Origin: Spongiihabitans sp963422685
Lineage (GTDB): Bacteria; Pseudomonadota; Gammaproteobacteria; Arenicellales; Poriferihabitantaceae
Length of the DNA stretch: 64,000 nucleotides
Assembly: GCA_963422685.1 (NCBI GenBank)
Contig: OY730442.1
Location: 558,001-622,000 of the forward strand
Direction of reading: 5' to 3'
In this document: positions 45,680-55,394 of the stretch, in pieces
Layout of the letters: each line of letters starts with the position of its first letter
Numbering within the stretch: position 1 is the stretch's first letter
Position numbers and translations under genes: made by a program
Notes under the pieces: generated by a model
Database searches by the model: none
Seen by the model: the letters and a program-made list of their open reading frames with translations, nothing else
Told to the model about the DNA's origin: nothing

Positions 45680-48600
45680 CTACCGCTCGAATTGCTCAAA
45701 CTCGCTTTCCGCATCGCCAACTCCTTCCAGGCAGAGGCGATCGATCAAGTCCAAAGAGCGCACCGTCCATATGTCGTCCTGGTGCTGTTGGTATGTCCGG
45801 AAGACGAGTTCCGTGACGTCGTGCGCGTCGCCGGCGCGGCTGATCCGACTGTCCCGCGCCTCGTCGGAGAAGCGGTCCAGGAATCTTTCGCAGACGTCGC
45901 ATGTCGTCCCCGGCAGCTGTCCCCGCGTTTTCTCCAACGCATGAAGAACCGAGGACGAATCCTCCTGAAACGCCTTGCTGTCGCAGAACTTCGCAATCAG
46001 CTCTTCCAGGGTTTCAAGCGTTCCATGCTCCACTCGACGAAAACATGAAGCCGCTTTGCGGCGTACGGTGACATCCTCGTCATCGAACAACGCGACAAGC
46101 CTCGCCTCGGCCCAAGCTCGATATTGCGGGACGTCGATATGGGCCGAGGCGATCTCGGCAACGCCGAGGCGGGCGCAAGCGTCGCCCTGCAAGGCCTCGT
46201 CGACAAGGCTCGCGGAATTCTGGCCGTGCAGGGCGGCAAGACTCGCCAAGCGCCCGCCCGCCTTGCGAACATCGGGCTCTGGCGAGCGGAGCATGCGCTT
46301 CAAGACAGGCTCCACTTCGGCGAAATTGTCGCGGATCGCGTCACGAATGAATCCGTACACGTGATCCGTCGCGAGCAGGCTGTCCTCGGACAGATCCATT
46401 TTCAGAAAGAGGGACATGCCGAGCGCGGGATCATGCCAGGCAACGGCCCGGAGCGTCCCGGAAACGCAGGAGCGCACGGCCGCGCTCGGATCCCGAACCA
46501 TCCGTTCGAGGGCCGGACGGAACCGATCGACATGGGCGGAGGCAGCGAGAATGAGGTTCTGCACTGCGATAGCCGCTCTCCCGCGCACCGTATTGGTGCC
46601 GTGATGGTGAGGATCACCATTGTAGTATGCTTTACTGTCGCCTGCGTCCTTCGTAGAGGTCTCGCCAGAAGCGGATTTCGCCATTTGGCGGATGTCGATG
46701 ACAGAAAGCAGTTGGGTATCCTGCCAGACTTCGCGGGTAGGATCTTCATGTTCCGTGGCGAGTCGCTGGAGCATCCGGACGGCGTCATCCGGGAGCGGGC
46801 CCTTGATGCTTCCGATGAGGTCGGCGATTGATTTACCGCACGCTTCGAGCGCCTCTTCGAACGCCTTCCGGCATATTTGGAGCTTGAGATCGGTTGTGAT
46901 CGGGGCGCCAGTCAACGCCGCCAGCGTCCGATCCAGATACACGGGATTCGCATTTGCGGGGAGGCGCAGACCGAGCCTAGCGAATCGCTCCGGCTCTTCC
47001 TTGGCCTGCGCCTCCAGGACCTGGGCCAAATCCCGCGCGCCGCCTATGAGATCCTCGCGCCATGGCCACTTGTCGGAGTTGTGTTTCGCGATGGCCCACA
47101 GCCATTGGTCGTCGGTCATCCTGGCCGCGTCGTCTTTCTCGATGGGCGGCTTGACCCAACCTGCAACGATTCCGCGCGGTCCGCCCGGCGGCGTGCCGAA
47201 CTTCCGCTCCAATTCGCCAAAACGCGCTTGCGCGCGGGTGCTGCGCAATTCCGGCGTGATCGCCGAGAGTAGCTCGAACTGGGCGAGGCCGTAATTCTCG
47301 TACCCGTATCTGGTGCATTCATAGGCAGGGACGTAATCCAGAATCGCCGTCTCGATCTTCTGACGATTCTCAGCAGTGCAATGCGGAAGAACTGCTCGAA
47401 TCGTCTCCATCGCGCACCAGTGCGGGCTGTCGGAGAACCCGCATTCGAAGCGCCACGGCTGGTCGCACAGCAGCCGTGCCGCCTCGTCCGCGTAGCGCGC
47501 GGCTCCGCCAGCATACAGGGCCAGAAGGAGGTGATTCGCGACGTGCGTATCGCGGCGGCCCAAATCGGCAATGATATCGCCCAGATCAGCGGCGCCCTCG
47601 CGAGCGAGCGAGGCGAGAGCCCCGGCCGTCCCCGCGAGACAGGCCTGCTCGCCGTCTGGCTGTTCGGTCTTGATGAGCACCGGCCACACGGCATCGCGCT
47701 TCGGCCGTTCGTCGTCGTCGGTCGAGGCGGCATCCGAAATATCGAGAAGCACGGGTAGCACATGCCGCACGAACGCGGCGGGCGCATCCTTCGCCGATTT
47801 GCTTGTCATGCCCGCCGCGAAACTGTCGTAGCCGATGAGTGCCCGGCTTTTCAAGCAGTCGCCGGCGTTGCGGATGATCGCAACACGCCGCCGGAGCCGA
47901 TGCGCCAGAACTTCGGCAAACCACTCGGGACAGGTCTCGTCCAGACCGTAGAAAAGGAGCCAGAATGTACTGTTGGTCGCAATTGGCAGGCGCGCCTCAT
48001 CGAGCGTACCGTTGTCCACGAGACGCAAAACAAGATCGAAGAAGCGGCGGCTTGTGTGTCTGCCGCTCCATGACGTGACGGCCCGAAGCCGCTGCGGCCA
48101 CGCGCCGCCGCAGTCGGCATAGGGTTCGAGAAGGGCCGCGATGCGATCCGGCGAAACGCTCTGATGGATTCTCAGATAGTTCGTCGCCATGTCTGCAAGC
48201 CGATCATTGCCCGAGGCCAGCCAACCCTTGACCATCCCGCGTCCGTCGATCCACGCGAACCATGAAGGAGACCCGAAGAACCGCCGCCATGCGACCTGTG
48301 ACAGCTTGTCCGGGTTCGGCGCCCCGTCCTCGATGGCCTTGAGCTCCGGGGCGATCCATCGCCGCCAGATCTCCCATTCTTCCTCATCCGGATCCCGGAC
48401 TTCGGCAAGCAGCGCGAACACGAGATCCTTGATATGCGCCCGGATCCCCTCTTCCAAAAGCAATCCCGCAAGCTCCCGCAGATACCGGTCACGCTCGGCG
48501 TCCCGGAGATAGGCCAGCACCTGCCGAACCTGGGCGCGGTGGAACAGATGCTGTTTCGAACTCTTGAGAAACGATACCAGCGATTCCGACCCGTTTACGA

Positions 48601-50263
48601 ACAACCGGGCAAAGCAGTAGTCGAAGAAGCTCTCGTGGCCGAATCCATAGCGACGCCCGTCGAAGGTGAGCACACCTTCCGACGTCATTCGGCTCACGCA
48701 GTCTGGCGAAACGGGGTCCAACCTCTCTTTGGATACCGAGAGCTGTTGTGTGGAGGTCATCTTATCACAGAGAGTTTTTGTGACCGCCATCCACTGGTCC
48801 GGCGCGGGCGCAATCTGGTCCGCAACCGACTGCCGCTTTGCATCCCAGTACTTGTCGAAGAGTGCTTTTTCGGTACTAAAGGCGGGTGTAGACGACGTAT
48901 CGAAGCCACCTTCAAGAAAGAGCGACAAGTTCTGCGCAAGCCGCAGGAGCGCCAACTGGCGTTCCTGGAACAACGCCGGATCGAAACCGCCATCGGCCAG
49001 GATGGACTCGACCCCATCACTCGTGAACTCCGTGACGTCAACCTGCGCACCCGAATCGGGGAGGAGTTTCCTCAGACGATGATCGTTCTGCCAGTCGAAG
49101 GCCCGACAGACGACGACGGTGTGAATCGCGACCCGTGCGCGCATACCGCGCGCTTCCTGAAGCAACCGTTCGACGAGATCGAAGGTGCCGGAGCTTCTTC
49201 CGGACAGGGTGCTTACCGCGTCCAACTGATCGACGATCAGAACGCCTGGACGGCCGGCGGCATCGGCCGCCGCTGCGAGCACCAGTACTGGCGATTCTTC
49301 GAGACCGAGACGACTTCCCAGGTCCGTGATCGACGATGCCGACAGAACACGATCGAGCCGGAACGCCAGCACGGGCAAGCCCTGCTCACGCAAGCCCTCC
49401 ACGGTCTCGATGACGCAGGCCGTTTTCCCGGCGCCGGCCCTGCCGGTCACGACGCTGTCAGTCGCCATCTCCCCCAGTCGTGACAGGAGCGTTCCCGCCG
49501 ACTTCCTCGAAACGAGCGTTTTCCGAATGAGCTGCGGCTTTGTACTGGCCAGATACCGATCCGTGGTCTCTTCCACGGCGACGCCTGCATGCTCGGGGCT
49601 TGACAGATGCCGTAGCCGATAGCCCCGTTGGGCAAGCGCGTCAACCAGACACTGGCGGGTAATCGTGTGGTGCAGGGAGTCTTCGACAATCGCCCGGAGT
49701 GCCGACACCACGTTTCCCGGCTCTGCGAGAAAGAGCGCCTGCACACTCCACCGCACCTTGGCTTCGAGTTCGCGCTCGTCAATCGTGTGAACTTCGATTC
49801 GCCGCAGGCGCTCGACCGCGGTCGGAACGTCGCACGCCCAGCAGCAACGCAGCTTCTCGAACGCTTTCTTCCGTGCCTTGGCCGCGAGAAAGTCATGCTC
49901 GAATTCCTCCACAGACTCTGCGTGGTTTGCCGACTCGCACAGATCGGAAAGCTCGCGCGCATCGCTGCCCGATACGAAGACGAACCGACCCTCATCGCCC
50001 GCCAACGCTTCGCCGATTGCCTGGAGAAGACCACCTACGGCAAGTGCGTGGAGGCTCCACTTGCCGCTCGGGTGGCTGCGTTTTACCTGATGCCGTTCCC
50101 ACAGCGGGTCTGCTGTCACGACGAACTCCGCTTTCTCGATGCCCGGGGCCTCGATGCGGATGGACTCCGTGGTGCCGTCGAGCATGCGAAGGCATTCCGA
50201 CACCGTCCACAGAGTCTCGTAGCGGTTGCCGATCTTGTTTGCGGGACCGCCGGGGAGTGTCAT
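45680..50263 (-). CDS. STAND-like NTPase with Cap4/DUF4297-like N-terminus and HEAT repeats
   Basis: 1527 residues. Residues 10-65 match the dsDNA endonuclease family Cap4/DUF4297: GNRYETLWTV, then IRIEAPGIEKAEF and ERHQVKRS, i.e. the E...QxK core (E38, Q59, K61). A P-loop NTPase follows: GRAGAGKT (274-281) and VLIVDQLDAV (341-350). The long C-terminal part is helical, with clear HEAT-like units (DPSAAVRSCVSGTLRAVAW, SPEPDVRKAGGRLASLAAL, DEDVTVRRKAASCFRRVE, about 1290-1460). This nuclease-NTPase-repeat plan is that of Avs/AVAST and related NLR-like defence proteins, where the repeats sense a phage protein. It starts within the mod relic. Confidence 0.82.
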   Translation of the reverse strand: MTLPGGPANKIGNRYETLWTVSECLRMLDGTTESIRIEAPGIEKAEFVVTADPLWERHQVKRSHPSGKWSLHALAVGGLLQAIGEALAGDEGRFVFVSGSDARELSDLCESANHAESVEEFEHDFLAAKARKKAFEKLRCCWACDVPTAVERLRRIEVHTIDERELEAKVRWSVQALFLAEPGNVVSALRAIVEDSLHHTITRQCLVDALAQRGYRLRHLSSPEHAGVAVEETTDRYLASTKPQLIRKTLVSRKSAGTLLSRLGEMATDSVVTGRAGAGKTACVIETVEGLREQGLPVLAFRLDRVLSASSITDLGSRLGLEESPVLVLAAAADAAGRPGVLIVDQLDAVSTLSGRSSGTFDLVERLLQEARGMRARVAIHTVVVCRAFDWQNDHRLRKLLPDSGAQVDVTEFTSDGVESILADGGFDPALFQERQLALLRLAQNLSLFLEGGFDTSSTPAFSTEKALFDKYWDAKRQSVADQIAPAPDQWMAVTKTLCDKMTSTQQLSVSKERLDPVSPDCVSRMTSEGVLTFDGRRYGFGHESFFDYCFARLFVNGSESLVSFLKSSKQHLFHRAQVRQVLAYLRDAERDRYLRELAGLLLEEGIRAHIKDLVFALLAEVRDPDEEEWEIWRRWIAPELKAIEDGAPNPDKLSQVAWRRFFGSPSWFAWIDGRGMVKGWLASGNDRLADMATNYLRIHQSVSPDRIAALLEPYADCGGAWPQRLRAVTSWSGRHTSRRFFDLVLRLVDNGTLDEARLPIATNSTFWLLFYGLDETCPEWFAEVLAHRLRRRVAIIRNAGDCLKSRALIGYDSFAAGMTSKSAKDAPAAFVRHVLPVLLDISDAASTDDDERPKRDAVWPVLIKTEQPDGEQACLAGTAGALASLAREGAADLGDIIADLGRRDTHVANHLLLALYAGGAARYADEAARLLCDQPWRFECGFSDSPHWCAMETIRAVLPHCTAENRQKIETAILDYVPAYECTRYGYENYGLAQFELLSAITPELRSTRAQARFGELERKFGTPPGGPRGIVAGWVKPPIEKDDAARMTDDQWLWAIAKHNSDKWPWREDLIGGARDLAQVLEAQAKEEPERFARLGLRLPANANPVYLDRTLAALTGAPITTDLKLQICRKAFEEALEACGKSIADLIGSIKGPLPDDAVRMLQRLATEHEDPTREVWQDTQLLSVIDIRQMAKSASGETSTKDAGDSKAYYNGDPHHHGTNTVRGRAAIAVQNLILAASAHVDRFRPALERMVRDPSAAVRSCVSGTLRAVAWHDPALGMSLFLKMDLSEDSLLATDHVYGFIRDAIRDNFAEVEPVLKRMLRSPEPDVRKAGGRLASLAALHGQNSASLVDEALQGDACARLGVAEIASAHIDVPQYRAWAEARLVALFDDEDVTVRRKAASCFRRVEHGTLETLEELIAKFCDSKAFQEDSSSVLHALEKTRGQLPGTTCDVCERFLDRFSDEARDSRISRAGDAHDVTELVFRTYQQHQDDIWTVRSLDLIDRLCLEGVGDAESEFEQFER

Positions 50264-50264
50264 G

Positions 50265-50422
50265 GTGTGGAATCAGAGGACTTGAGGGTGATGTGCGGCA
50301 CGCGCTCGTACACGAAGCCTTGTCGGATGTCACACGAGCTGCAGGTCCATATCCCGATTGCGGGCTGCATCTTCATGGGTGAGGGTCTCTATTTGCCTAC
50401 CGGGTTTGTTTCGCCTGGCCAT
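50265..50422 (-). pseudogene. N-terminal and internal relic of a type III mod gene
   Basis: From 50422 the minus strand reads MARRNKPGRQIETLTHEDA-ARNRDMDLQLV-stop, colinear with the N-terminus of the complete Mod (MPRKPAKPRQVATLTHGEA ... RRNRDLDPQLV). In the next frame it reads DIRQGFVYERVPHITLKSSD, equal to the Mod block near residue 540. The catalytic core has been deleted, and the relic ends where the STAND gene begins (ATGA overlap). It follows the nuclease-like gene with no gap, as expected for the original mod of the res-ATPase-nuclease cassette. Confidence 0.75.
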
Positions 50423-50423
50423 T

Positions 50424-51011
50424 CTATACCGCTCCCGCAAGCTGTTTGAATAATTCGATCGTCGGAATCAATTTCTGGTTTTCAATTTTAAAGCTGTGAT
50501 CAAAAAACTCTTTATCGGCATCGGCTGGACGAATTCCCGACCCTTCTGCGCCGTGCGCGGTACCCTGCCTGGGCGGCGACCGGCGGGGAAACCAGATCAA
50601 CAGACCGATAAAAACCGGAGACTGGCAGACGTGACCATGCTCTTCGTACAACCGCAACAGCCAGTCGCAGAAGAATTTTCCATTATGCAGTTGTTTCCTG
50701 TAATCATCCCGATGCGCTGTCTTGCGTTCTATCAGGAACAGATAGCACTGTTGCTTATGGTGGCACACCATTATGGCGTCACACATTTTGGCGATACCGC
50801 CGGGTGGCTGGGCACTGAAAAAAGCCAGCGGCTGGTTGTCCTGATTGGGATGGTCCAGGGAGAAAGCAAACGAATATCTGTTGGCGGCTCGAATTGCTAT
50901 TTCTCCGCCGTGTTCTTTTGCTTCATTCAGAAACCAGCTTTTGTCCTCTCTTTCCAGGGTATATTTGCTATTGATCGTCCGCTGTACCAGATCGACAAGT
51001 TCCCTACACAT
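50424..51011 (-). CDS. Small PD-(D/E)xK-like nuclease candidate in type III cassette
   Basis: 195 residues from the ATG at 51011, overlapping the ATPase stop by 8 bases; the upstream extension is rejected. CDAIMVCHHKQQCYLFLIERKTAH has a D-x(15)-E-x-K spacing reminiscent of the PD-(D/E)xK nuclease core. The rest is helical with no membrane segment. Comparison with known families was not possible, so the nuclease call is inference. Pairing with an OLD-like ATPase just upstream recalls two-component ATPase-nuclease defence pairs. GRRGTPPRQGTAHGAEG-like low-complexity sequence near residue 150 (PRRSPPRQGTAHGAEG) is odd. Confidence 0.6.
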   Translation of the reverse strand: MCRELVDLVQRTINSKYTLEREDKSWFLNEAKEHGGEIAIRAANRYSFAFSLDHPNQDNQPLAFFSAQPPGGIAKMCDAIMVCHHKQQCYLFLIERKTAHRDDYRKQLHNGKFFCDWLLRLYEEHGHVCQSPVFIGLLIWFPRRSPPRQGTAHGAEGSGIRPADADKEFFDHSFKIENQKLIPTIELFKQLAGAV

Positions 51012-52182
51012 TCTTTTGTTCCTGCAAACTGTAGTAAACGTCATTGTTGACGCTATTGAGCCGATCAATCACGTCGTCAAATGTAGTGGCGTAGATGCCG
51101 TCATCCGGCGTAATCTCAAAAGGCGTGATGGCCTGCTTATCGAACAGGTAAGCGGCCACCTGGTCGGTGGACAGGGTTTCGTCTTCTTCATAACCATGTT
51201 TCTTTCTTAAGCCTTCCGCGCCCTCCTGGCCCAACATGATCAGTGTATTGAGTTCGCGCACAATATAGTCGCTGTGGGTGCTGAGAGTGATGTTCAGTCC
51301 GGCATTCACCAGCCGCGCCAGCAGGCGGGCAATTTGGCGCTGATTTTTTGGGTGAATGTTCAGTTCCGGCTCGTCGATCATCAGCAGGTCGCCCTTACGC
51401 GCTTGATGCTTCAGATAGAACCACAGACCGAACAGGCTTTTGACGGTGCTGGAGGTCATGTGCAAACCCATGGCGGTGGTTTTTTTGCCGTCCCGCCTGG
51501 GTTGATAGGGTTTGAATTCAATGCTGCCGGTACGGGCGTCCACACTGTAGGCACCGCCTGCCAGTTGCTTTTTGAGCTGTTCCGCGAACGGATGGAATTC
51601 CGGTGATTTTGACTTTTGCTTTTCGGCCAAGTCATTCAACCAATCAATGTAATGTGCTATCGGAAAGGCATAGCGCGAGCGAATAACGTCGCGCAGCAGT
51701 TCACTGATATCGATCTTTTCTCTGGAAGCATGGTGCAGCAAGGCGGTGCGCCGCGTACTGAGTTCACGAAAGAACAGGTGCAGGCCATTGCGCTCGGCGG
51801 GCATCAAAAAGATATTCGGCAACTGGTTCGAGGCAAGCAATGCCTGCCAGTCCGTATCCGGATGAAGGCTAAATTTCGCCTCTTTCATGGAATCAGGTGC
51901 GGCGTTAAACAGGTCTTCCAATGTGCCTGAGACCTTCTTGTTGAAGTTTTCTAGCGTGAGGTCAGCCGGTTCTGACTGGTCACCACTTGCTTTTTCTTCC
52001 CTGAATTCCTGTCTGGTACTGCGCAACCATTGATACAGGTGATACAGCGAATACATGGCCCAGGTTTTGCCAGTGTTATTGGGGCCGCAAAAAACCGTCA
52101 GCGGCTTTTGCGTAAAGTCGCCGCTGCGGGCACTGCCCAGGTTTTCGACTTGAAATGTTAGTTCTATCGGAAATTTGTTCAC
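51004..52182 (-). CDS. AAA/OLD-like ATPase in type III restriction cassette
   Basis: 392 residues with a GTG start that overlaps the res stop (GTGA). Walker A is FCGPNNTGKTWAM near residue 32, Walker B LLMIDEPELNIHPKNQ near 265, and the H-motif ITLSTHSDYIVRELN near 295. This is a compact SMC/OLD-type head with a helical insertion (SKSPEFHPFAEQLKKQLAGG). Such ATPases work with a nuclease or effector; the next gene is a candidate partner. Insertion of an ATPase-nuclease pair between res and mod is not part of classical type III systems. Confidence 0.85.
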   Translation of the reverse strand: MNKFPIELTFQVENLGSARSGDFTQKPLTVFCGPNNTGKTWAMYSLYHLYQWLRSTRQEFREEKASGDQSEPADLTLENFNKKVSGTLEDLFNAAPDSMKEAKFSLHPDTDWQALLASNQLPNIFLMPAERNGLHLFFRELSTRRTALLHHASREKIDISELLRDVIRSRYAFPIAHYIDWLNDLAEKQKSKSPEFHPFAEQLKKQLAGGAYSVDARTGSIEFKPYQPRRDGKKTTAMGLHMTSSTVKSLFGLWFYLKHQARKGDLLMIDEPELNIHPKNQRQIARLLARLVNAGLNITLSTHSDYIVRELNTLIMLGQEGAEGLRKKHGYEEDETLSTDQVAAYLFDKQAITPFEITPDDGIYATTFDDVIDRLNSVNNDVYYSLQEQKNV

Positions 52183-55100
52183 AGGTTACCCTTTGTACTG
52201 GCTGAATGGATCATCCGGTTAAACTCCGCCGCCACCTTCTTTGCAAAATCATCCTGCATTTCCCAGACGTCCACGAACTCGGCGAAGGCCCAGCGCCCGT
52301 AGCTTTGCAGATTGTTCACCCCCGGAACCCAGTAGGTGTCCATGGTGAGTTTCTTCTCTTTGGCATCTTCCCGGCGATAGCCCTTGATCTCGACGATCAA
52401 ATACAAGGGGTCACCAGTACCACGCCCGTCGTCCACCAGCACGATGAAGTCCGGGCGATAGTTGCGTGTTTCCGGACCATAGCGATAGGGAACCTCCAGC
52501 CCCAGGCTGTGATTCTTGACGTAGGAGACAACCTGCTCGTGCGCTTCCGCCACCCGGCAGAATTCGGCCTCCCAGTCACTGTCCAGAATCACCCAGTTGA
52601 TATGGGATTTCAGCGGATGGGTCTCCCATCGTTGGGTTTTAGAGGTATTGAAATTGACATGCAGGGTCGATCCCGTCGGATTGTACGGGTCTAACAACGC
52701 CTTGATGGGCCGGTCTTTGCGTTGCTCCGCCTGTGTAATGGCCGCAGTGATCTTTGAGCAGGCCCTATCTGCCAGTTCCTGGTACATGAGCTGGGCCGGA
52801 TAGGTGCCGCCTCTGCATACCAGGTAGCTGTCCAGCCACTGCCGGGTGATACGCTTTAGCTGGCCGAATAAATGCAGCTTTGGCCCTTCGTCGAGGTCAC
52901 GCCATTTGGTGTAGAGCAGGCGCTGCGTCAGGTGAAACAGCAGCGTCGAATAACGCAGAGAACGGGTGTGAATCAGATTGAGGTCAACGGCTTCGCCGAT
53001 GATACCGGAGTTGTGGGTGATTGAAGGGCCGATCAGTTTAGGGGTCAATTCCAATACAGAGTCTGCGGTGAATGCGGCGGTCAGTCGTTCTTCGGGTAGT
53101 TCAACGCGATACCCGGCGACACGGGGGAAACGGATCTCCAGATGGTCGCGTTCCGGGCGAACTGCTTTGACCTGAATGGTCTCGCGCGGCGGCTGGGGCG
53201 GCGCAACCACGGGCTTGGCAGTGAAATCGAAGGGAATGCCCAGAACGTCCGCATACTCCACGTTGAAGCGGTTTGCTTCATTGAGTTCGTAAGACTGCCG
53301 CCGCAGTGCCCGCCCGACCACCTGCTCACACAGAAGTTGGGTACCGAAGGCGCGCACGCCCAGCACATGAGTGACGGTGCTGGCGTCCCAGCCCTCGGTC
53401 AGCATGGAAACGGACACCACGCAGCGGATATTCGCGCCCAGTTGTCCGGCTTTGCCGACGGTGTTCATAACTTCGCGCAGCAGGTCCTGGTCGGAGATGC
53501 TGTCGCCAGCGCGGATGTCGCCCGTGCGCTGGACAATTTCGCGGCGATAGCGCGCAATTTCGTCCCCGGCCATGGCGCGGAAATTCCGGTCGAGCGCTTC
53601 GCCAGATTCCAGTTGTTCGCTGTCGATCAGCAGGGTATTGGGTTTTGGCAGCGGATTGCCGTGAACGTCGAAGTTGCTGAAAAGCAATAGCCTGCCGTTT
53701 TCAAGTTCGGCGGAACCGTCTTCATTTTCCCGATAAAACCCTGATATATAGTCGTAAACAAGTTTCGACGTGGACGTGTTGTTACATACCACGATGAAAC
53801 AGGGCGGTACGTTGATGCCTGCGTTTTGCCACAACTCAAAGGTCTTTTCGTAGTGGCCGTATAACGCTTCCAATGCCGTTTGCAGTTCGACCGGGATACT
53901 GAGCGGGTCAAGTTTGCCGCCTTTACCTCTGCCTTTCTTCGGCATTTTTGTGCCGATGTGCTTCCACAGTTCACGGAATTTCGGCATCTCGGCACCGGGT
54001 ATGTTGTCGGCCACCGGAACTCGGGGCAGCTTCACGATGCCGCATTCAATGGCGTCCATCAGGGAAAAATCGCTCATGGTCCAGGGGAACAGGGTGCCCT
54101 CGGCATAGCCGGAGCCGCTCAGGAAAAAAGGCGTTGCCGATAGATCGACAACCCGGTTAATACCGATTTTCCCGGCGACAGTCTCCAGCCCGGAAATCCA
54201 CAGCCGGGCCGCTTCGCGATTGCTGTCGGCTGCTTTCTTCTCATCCCCTTTCAGACCGCCCTCTTCGTCTGCGCCGGGTTTTTCCCGGTAGCAGTGATGG
54301 GCTTCATCATTCAATATCAGGATGTGCTTCATGCCCATCAATTCGGGTATGACCCGTTGCAGAATCTGGCCTGGGGTTTCGAGCGTGTTCAGGTCTTCGC
54401 CTCTTTTGCCCTTGAGCAGCGCGCGGCCGCCCTTCGATATATCAATGCGCTCACGCAGTTTGAATGCGTGGTAGTTGGTAATCACGATTCTGGCCCGTTC
54501 CAAATCGGCCAACATCTCATTCGGCACGATTTCACGGCTTTGATAGTAGCTGTCCGGGTCGTTCGGTTGTAGCACGCGAAGCCGGTCCTTGATGGTCAAG
54601 CCCGGTGCAACGACCATGAATCCACGTGTGAATTTTTTGCTGCCCGGCTGGCGCACCGCATTGATGGTTTGCCAGGCGATCAGCATGGACATCACCGTTG
54701 TCTTGCCTGCACCCGTGGCCAGCTTGAGGGCGAGCCGCTGCAAGCCGGGGTTGGCAGCTTCGTTGACACCCTTCAGGTAATCCTGAAATTTCCTGCCCGC
54801 CCTGCCGAATTTCGGGGCAACCTCGGTCAGCCAAATCGCCACTTCAACGGCTTCCACCTGACAAAAGAACGGGCGAATGCCGTTGAATTCATAGTGCCGC
54901 CAGTGCTTCAACAGCCTGACCGTGGCCGGCGTGACCAGCCAGTCCCGCTCGTTTGGCAGTCGGCGCCAGGCATCCACGTGGCCGCGCAGCTCATTGATAA
55001 TGGAGATCGGGTCGTATTTCTGGCTGCCGTCCCCCAGGCCAAGGCTCTCATCCAATAACTCCTGGGACTGTGAGTCTTTGCGCTTCTTCGGCTTTGGAAT

Positions 55101-55235
55101 CGGCGTGATGAACTCCGCTTTTCTGCGGGAATTGATGACGTTGCGGGTCGGCAGCCCATCATCCAGTTCCCAGTGAGCGGACGGATACTCATAGGGGGAG
55201 TTCAGAATTGGCTTTTGGTAGAACTCGTCGCGCAT
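52179..55235 (-). CDS. Type III-like restriction enzyme, Res subunit (DEAD helicase + nuclease)
   Basis: 1018 residues. Walker A LATGAGKTT (172-180), NDEAHHCYRE (309-317) and motif VI region QVVGRALRRQ identify an SF2 translocase. NYRPDFIVLVDDG followed by LYLIVEIKGYRRED near 930-960 is the PD-(D/E)xK nuclease. The sequence follows the BPTD_3080-type branch of restriction endonucleases. The ATG at 55235 starts MRDEFYQKPI. First gene of the cassette. With a Mod subunit it would cut unmodified DNA after collision of two enzymes; the available complete Mod is the one at 42273-45587 unless another lies outside the window. Confidence 0.92.
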   Translation of the reverse strand: MRDEFYQKPILNSPYEYPSAHWELDDGLPTRNVINSRRKAEFITPIPKPKKRKDSQSQELLDESLGLGDGSQKYDPISIINELRGHVDAWRRLPNERDWLVTPATVRLLKHWRHYEFNGIRPFFCQVEAVEVAIWLTEVAPKFGRAGRKFQDYLKGVNEAANPGLQRLALKLATGAGKTTVMSMLIAWQTINAVRQPGSKKFTRGFMVVAPGLTIKDRLRVLQPNDPDSYYQSREIVPNEMLADLERARIVITNYHAFKLRERIDISKGGRALLKGKRGEDLNTLETPGQILQRVIPELMGMKHILILNDEAHHCYREKPGADEEGGLKGDEKKAADSNREAARLWISGLETVAGKIGINRVVDLSATPFFLSGSGYAEGTLFPWTMSDFSLMDAIECGIVKLPRVPVADNIPGAEMPKFRELWKHIGTKMPKKGRGKGGKLDPLSIPVELQTALEALYGHYEKTFELWQNAGINVPPCFIVVCNNTSTSKLVYDYISGFYRENEDGSAELENGRLLLFSNFDVHGNPLPKPNTLLIDSEQLESGEALDRNFRAMAGDEIARYRREIVQRTGDIRAGDSISDQDLLREVMNTVGKAGQLGANIRCVVSVSMLTEGWDASTVTHVLGVRAFGTQLLCEQVVGRALRRQSYELNEANRFNVEYADVLGIPFDFTAKPVVAPPQPPRETIQVKAVRPERDHLEIRFPRVAGYRVELPEERLTAAFTADSVLELTPKLIGPSITHNSGIIGEAVDLNLIHTRSLRYSTLLFHLTQRLLYTKWRDLDEGPKLHLFGQLKRITRQWLDSYLVCRGGTYPAQLMYQELADRACSKITAAITQAEQRKDRPIKALLDPYNPTGSTLHVNFNTSKTQRWETHPLKSHINWVILDSDWEAEFCRVAEAHEQVVSYVKNHSLGLEVPYRYGPETRNYRPDFIVLVDDGRGTGDPLYLIVEIKGYRREDAKEKKLTMDTYWVPGVNNLQSYGRWAFAEFVDVWEMQDDFAKKVAAEFNRMIHSASTKGNL

Positions 55236-55394
55236 AATTCAGATTAAATTTTTATGTCTCGCCTTAATATCTCTCTTTTATATCTTCGGGGCGTCCCTGT
55301 ATCAGGGTTTTTTCGCAGGGGAAGCACCGCGCCGAAAATCACATCCCTGACTGTGGCGGTCTTGCGCAACTATGCCAGCCAATAATAATGATGT

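Noticed and set aside
48434..49483. Plus-strand ORF of 349 codons inside the STAND gene
   Set aside because: It is antisense to the P-loop and nuclease-linked region of a clearly conserved protein and shows no family-like composition.
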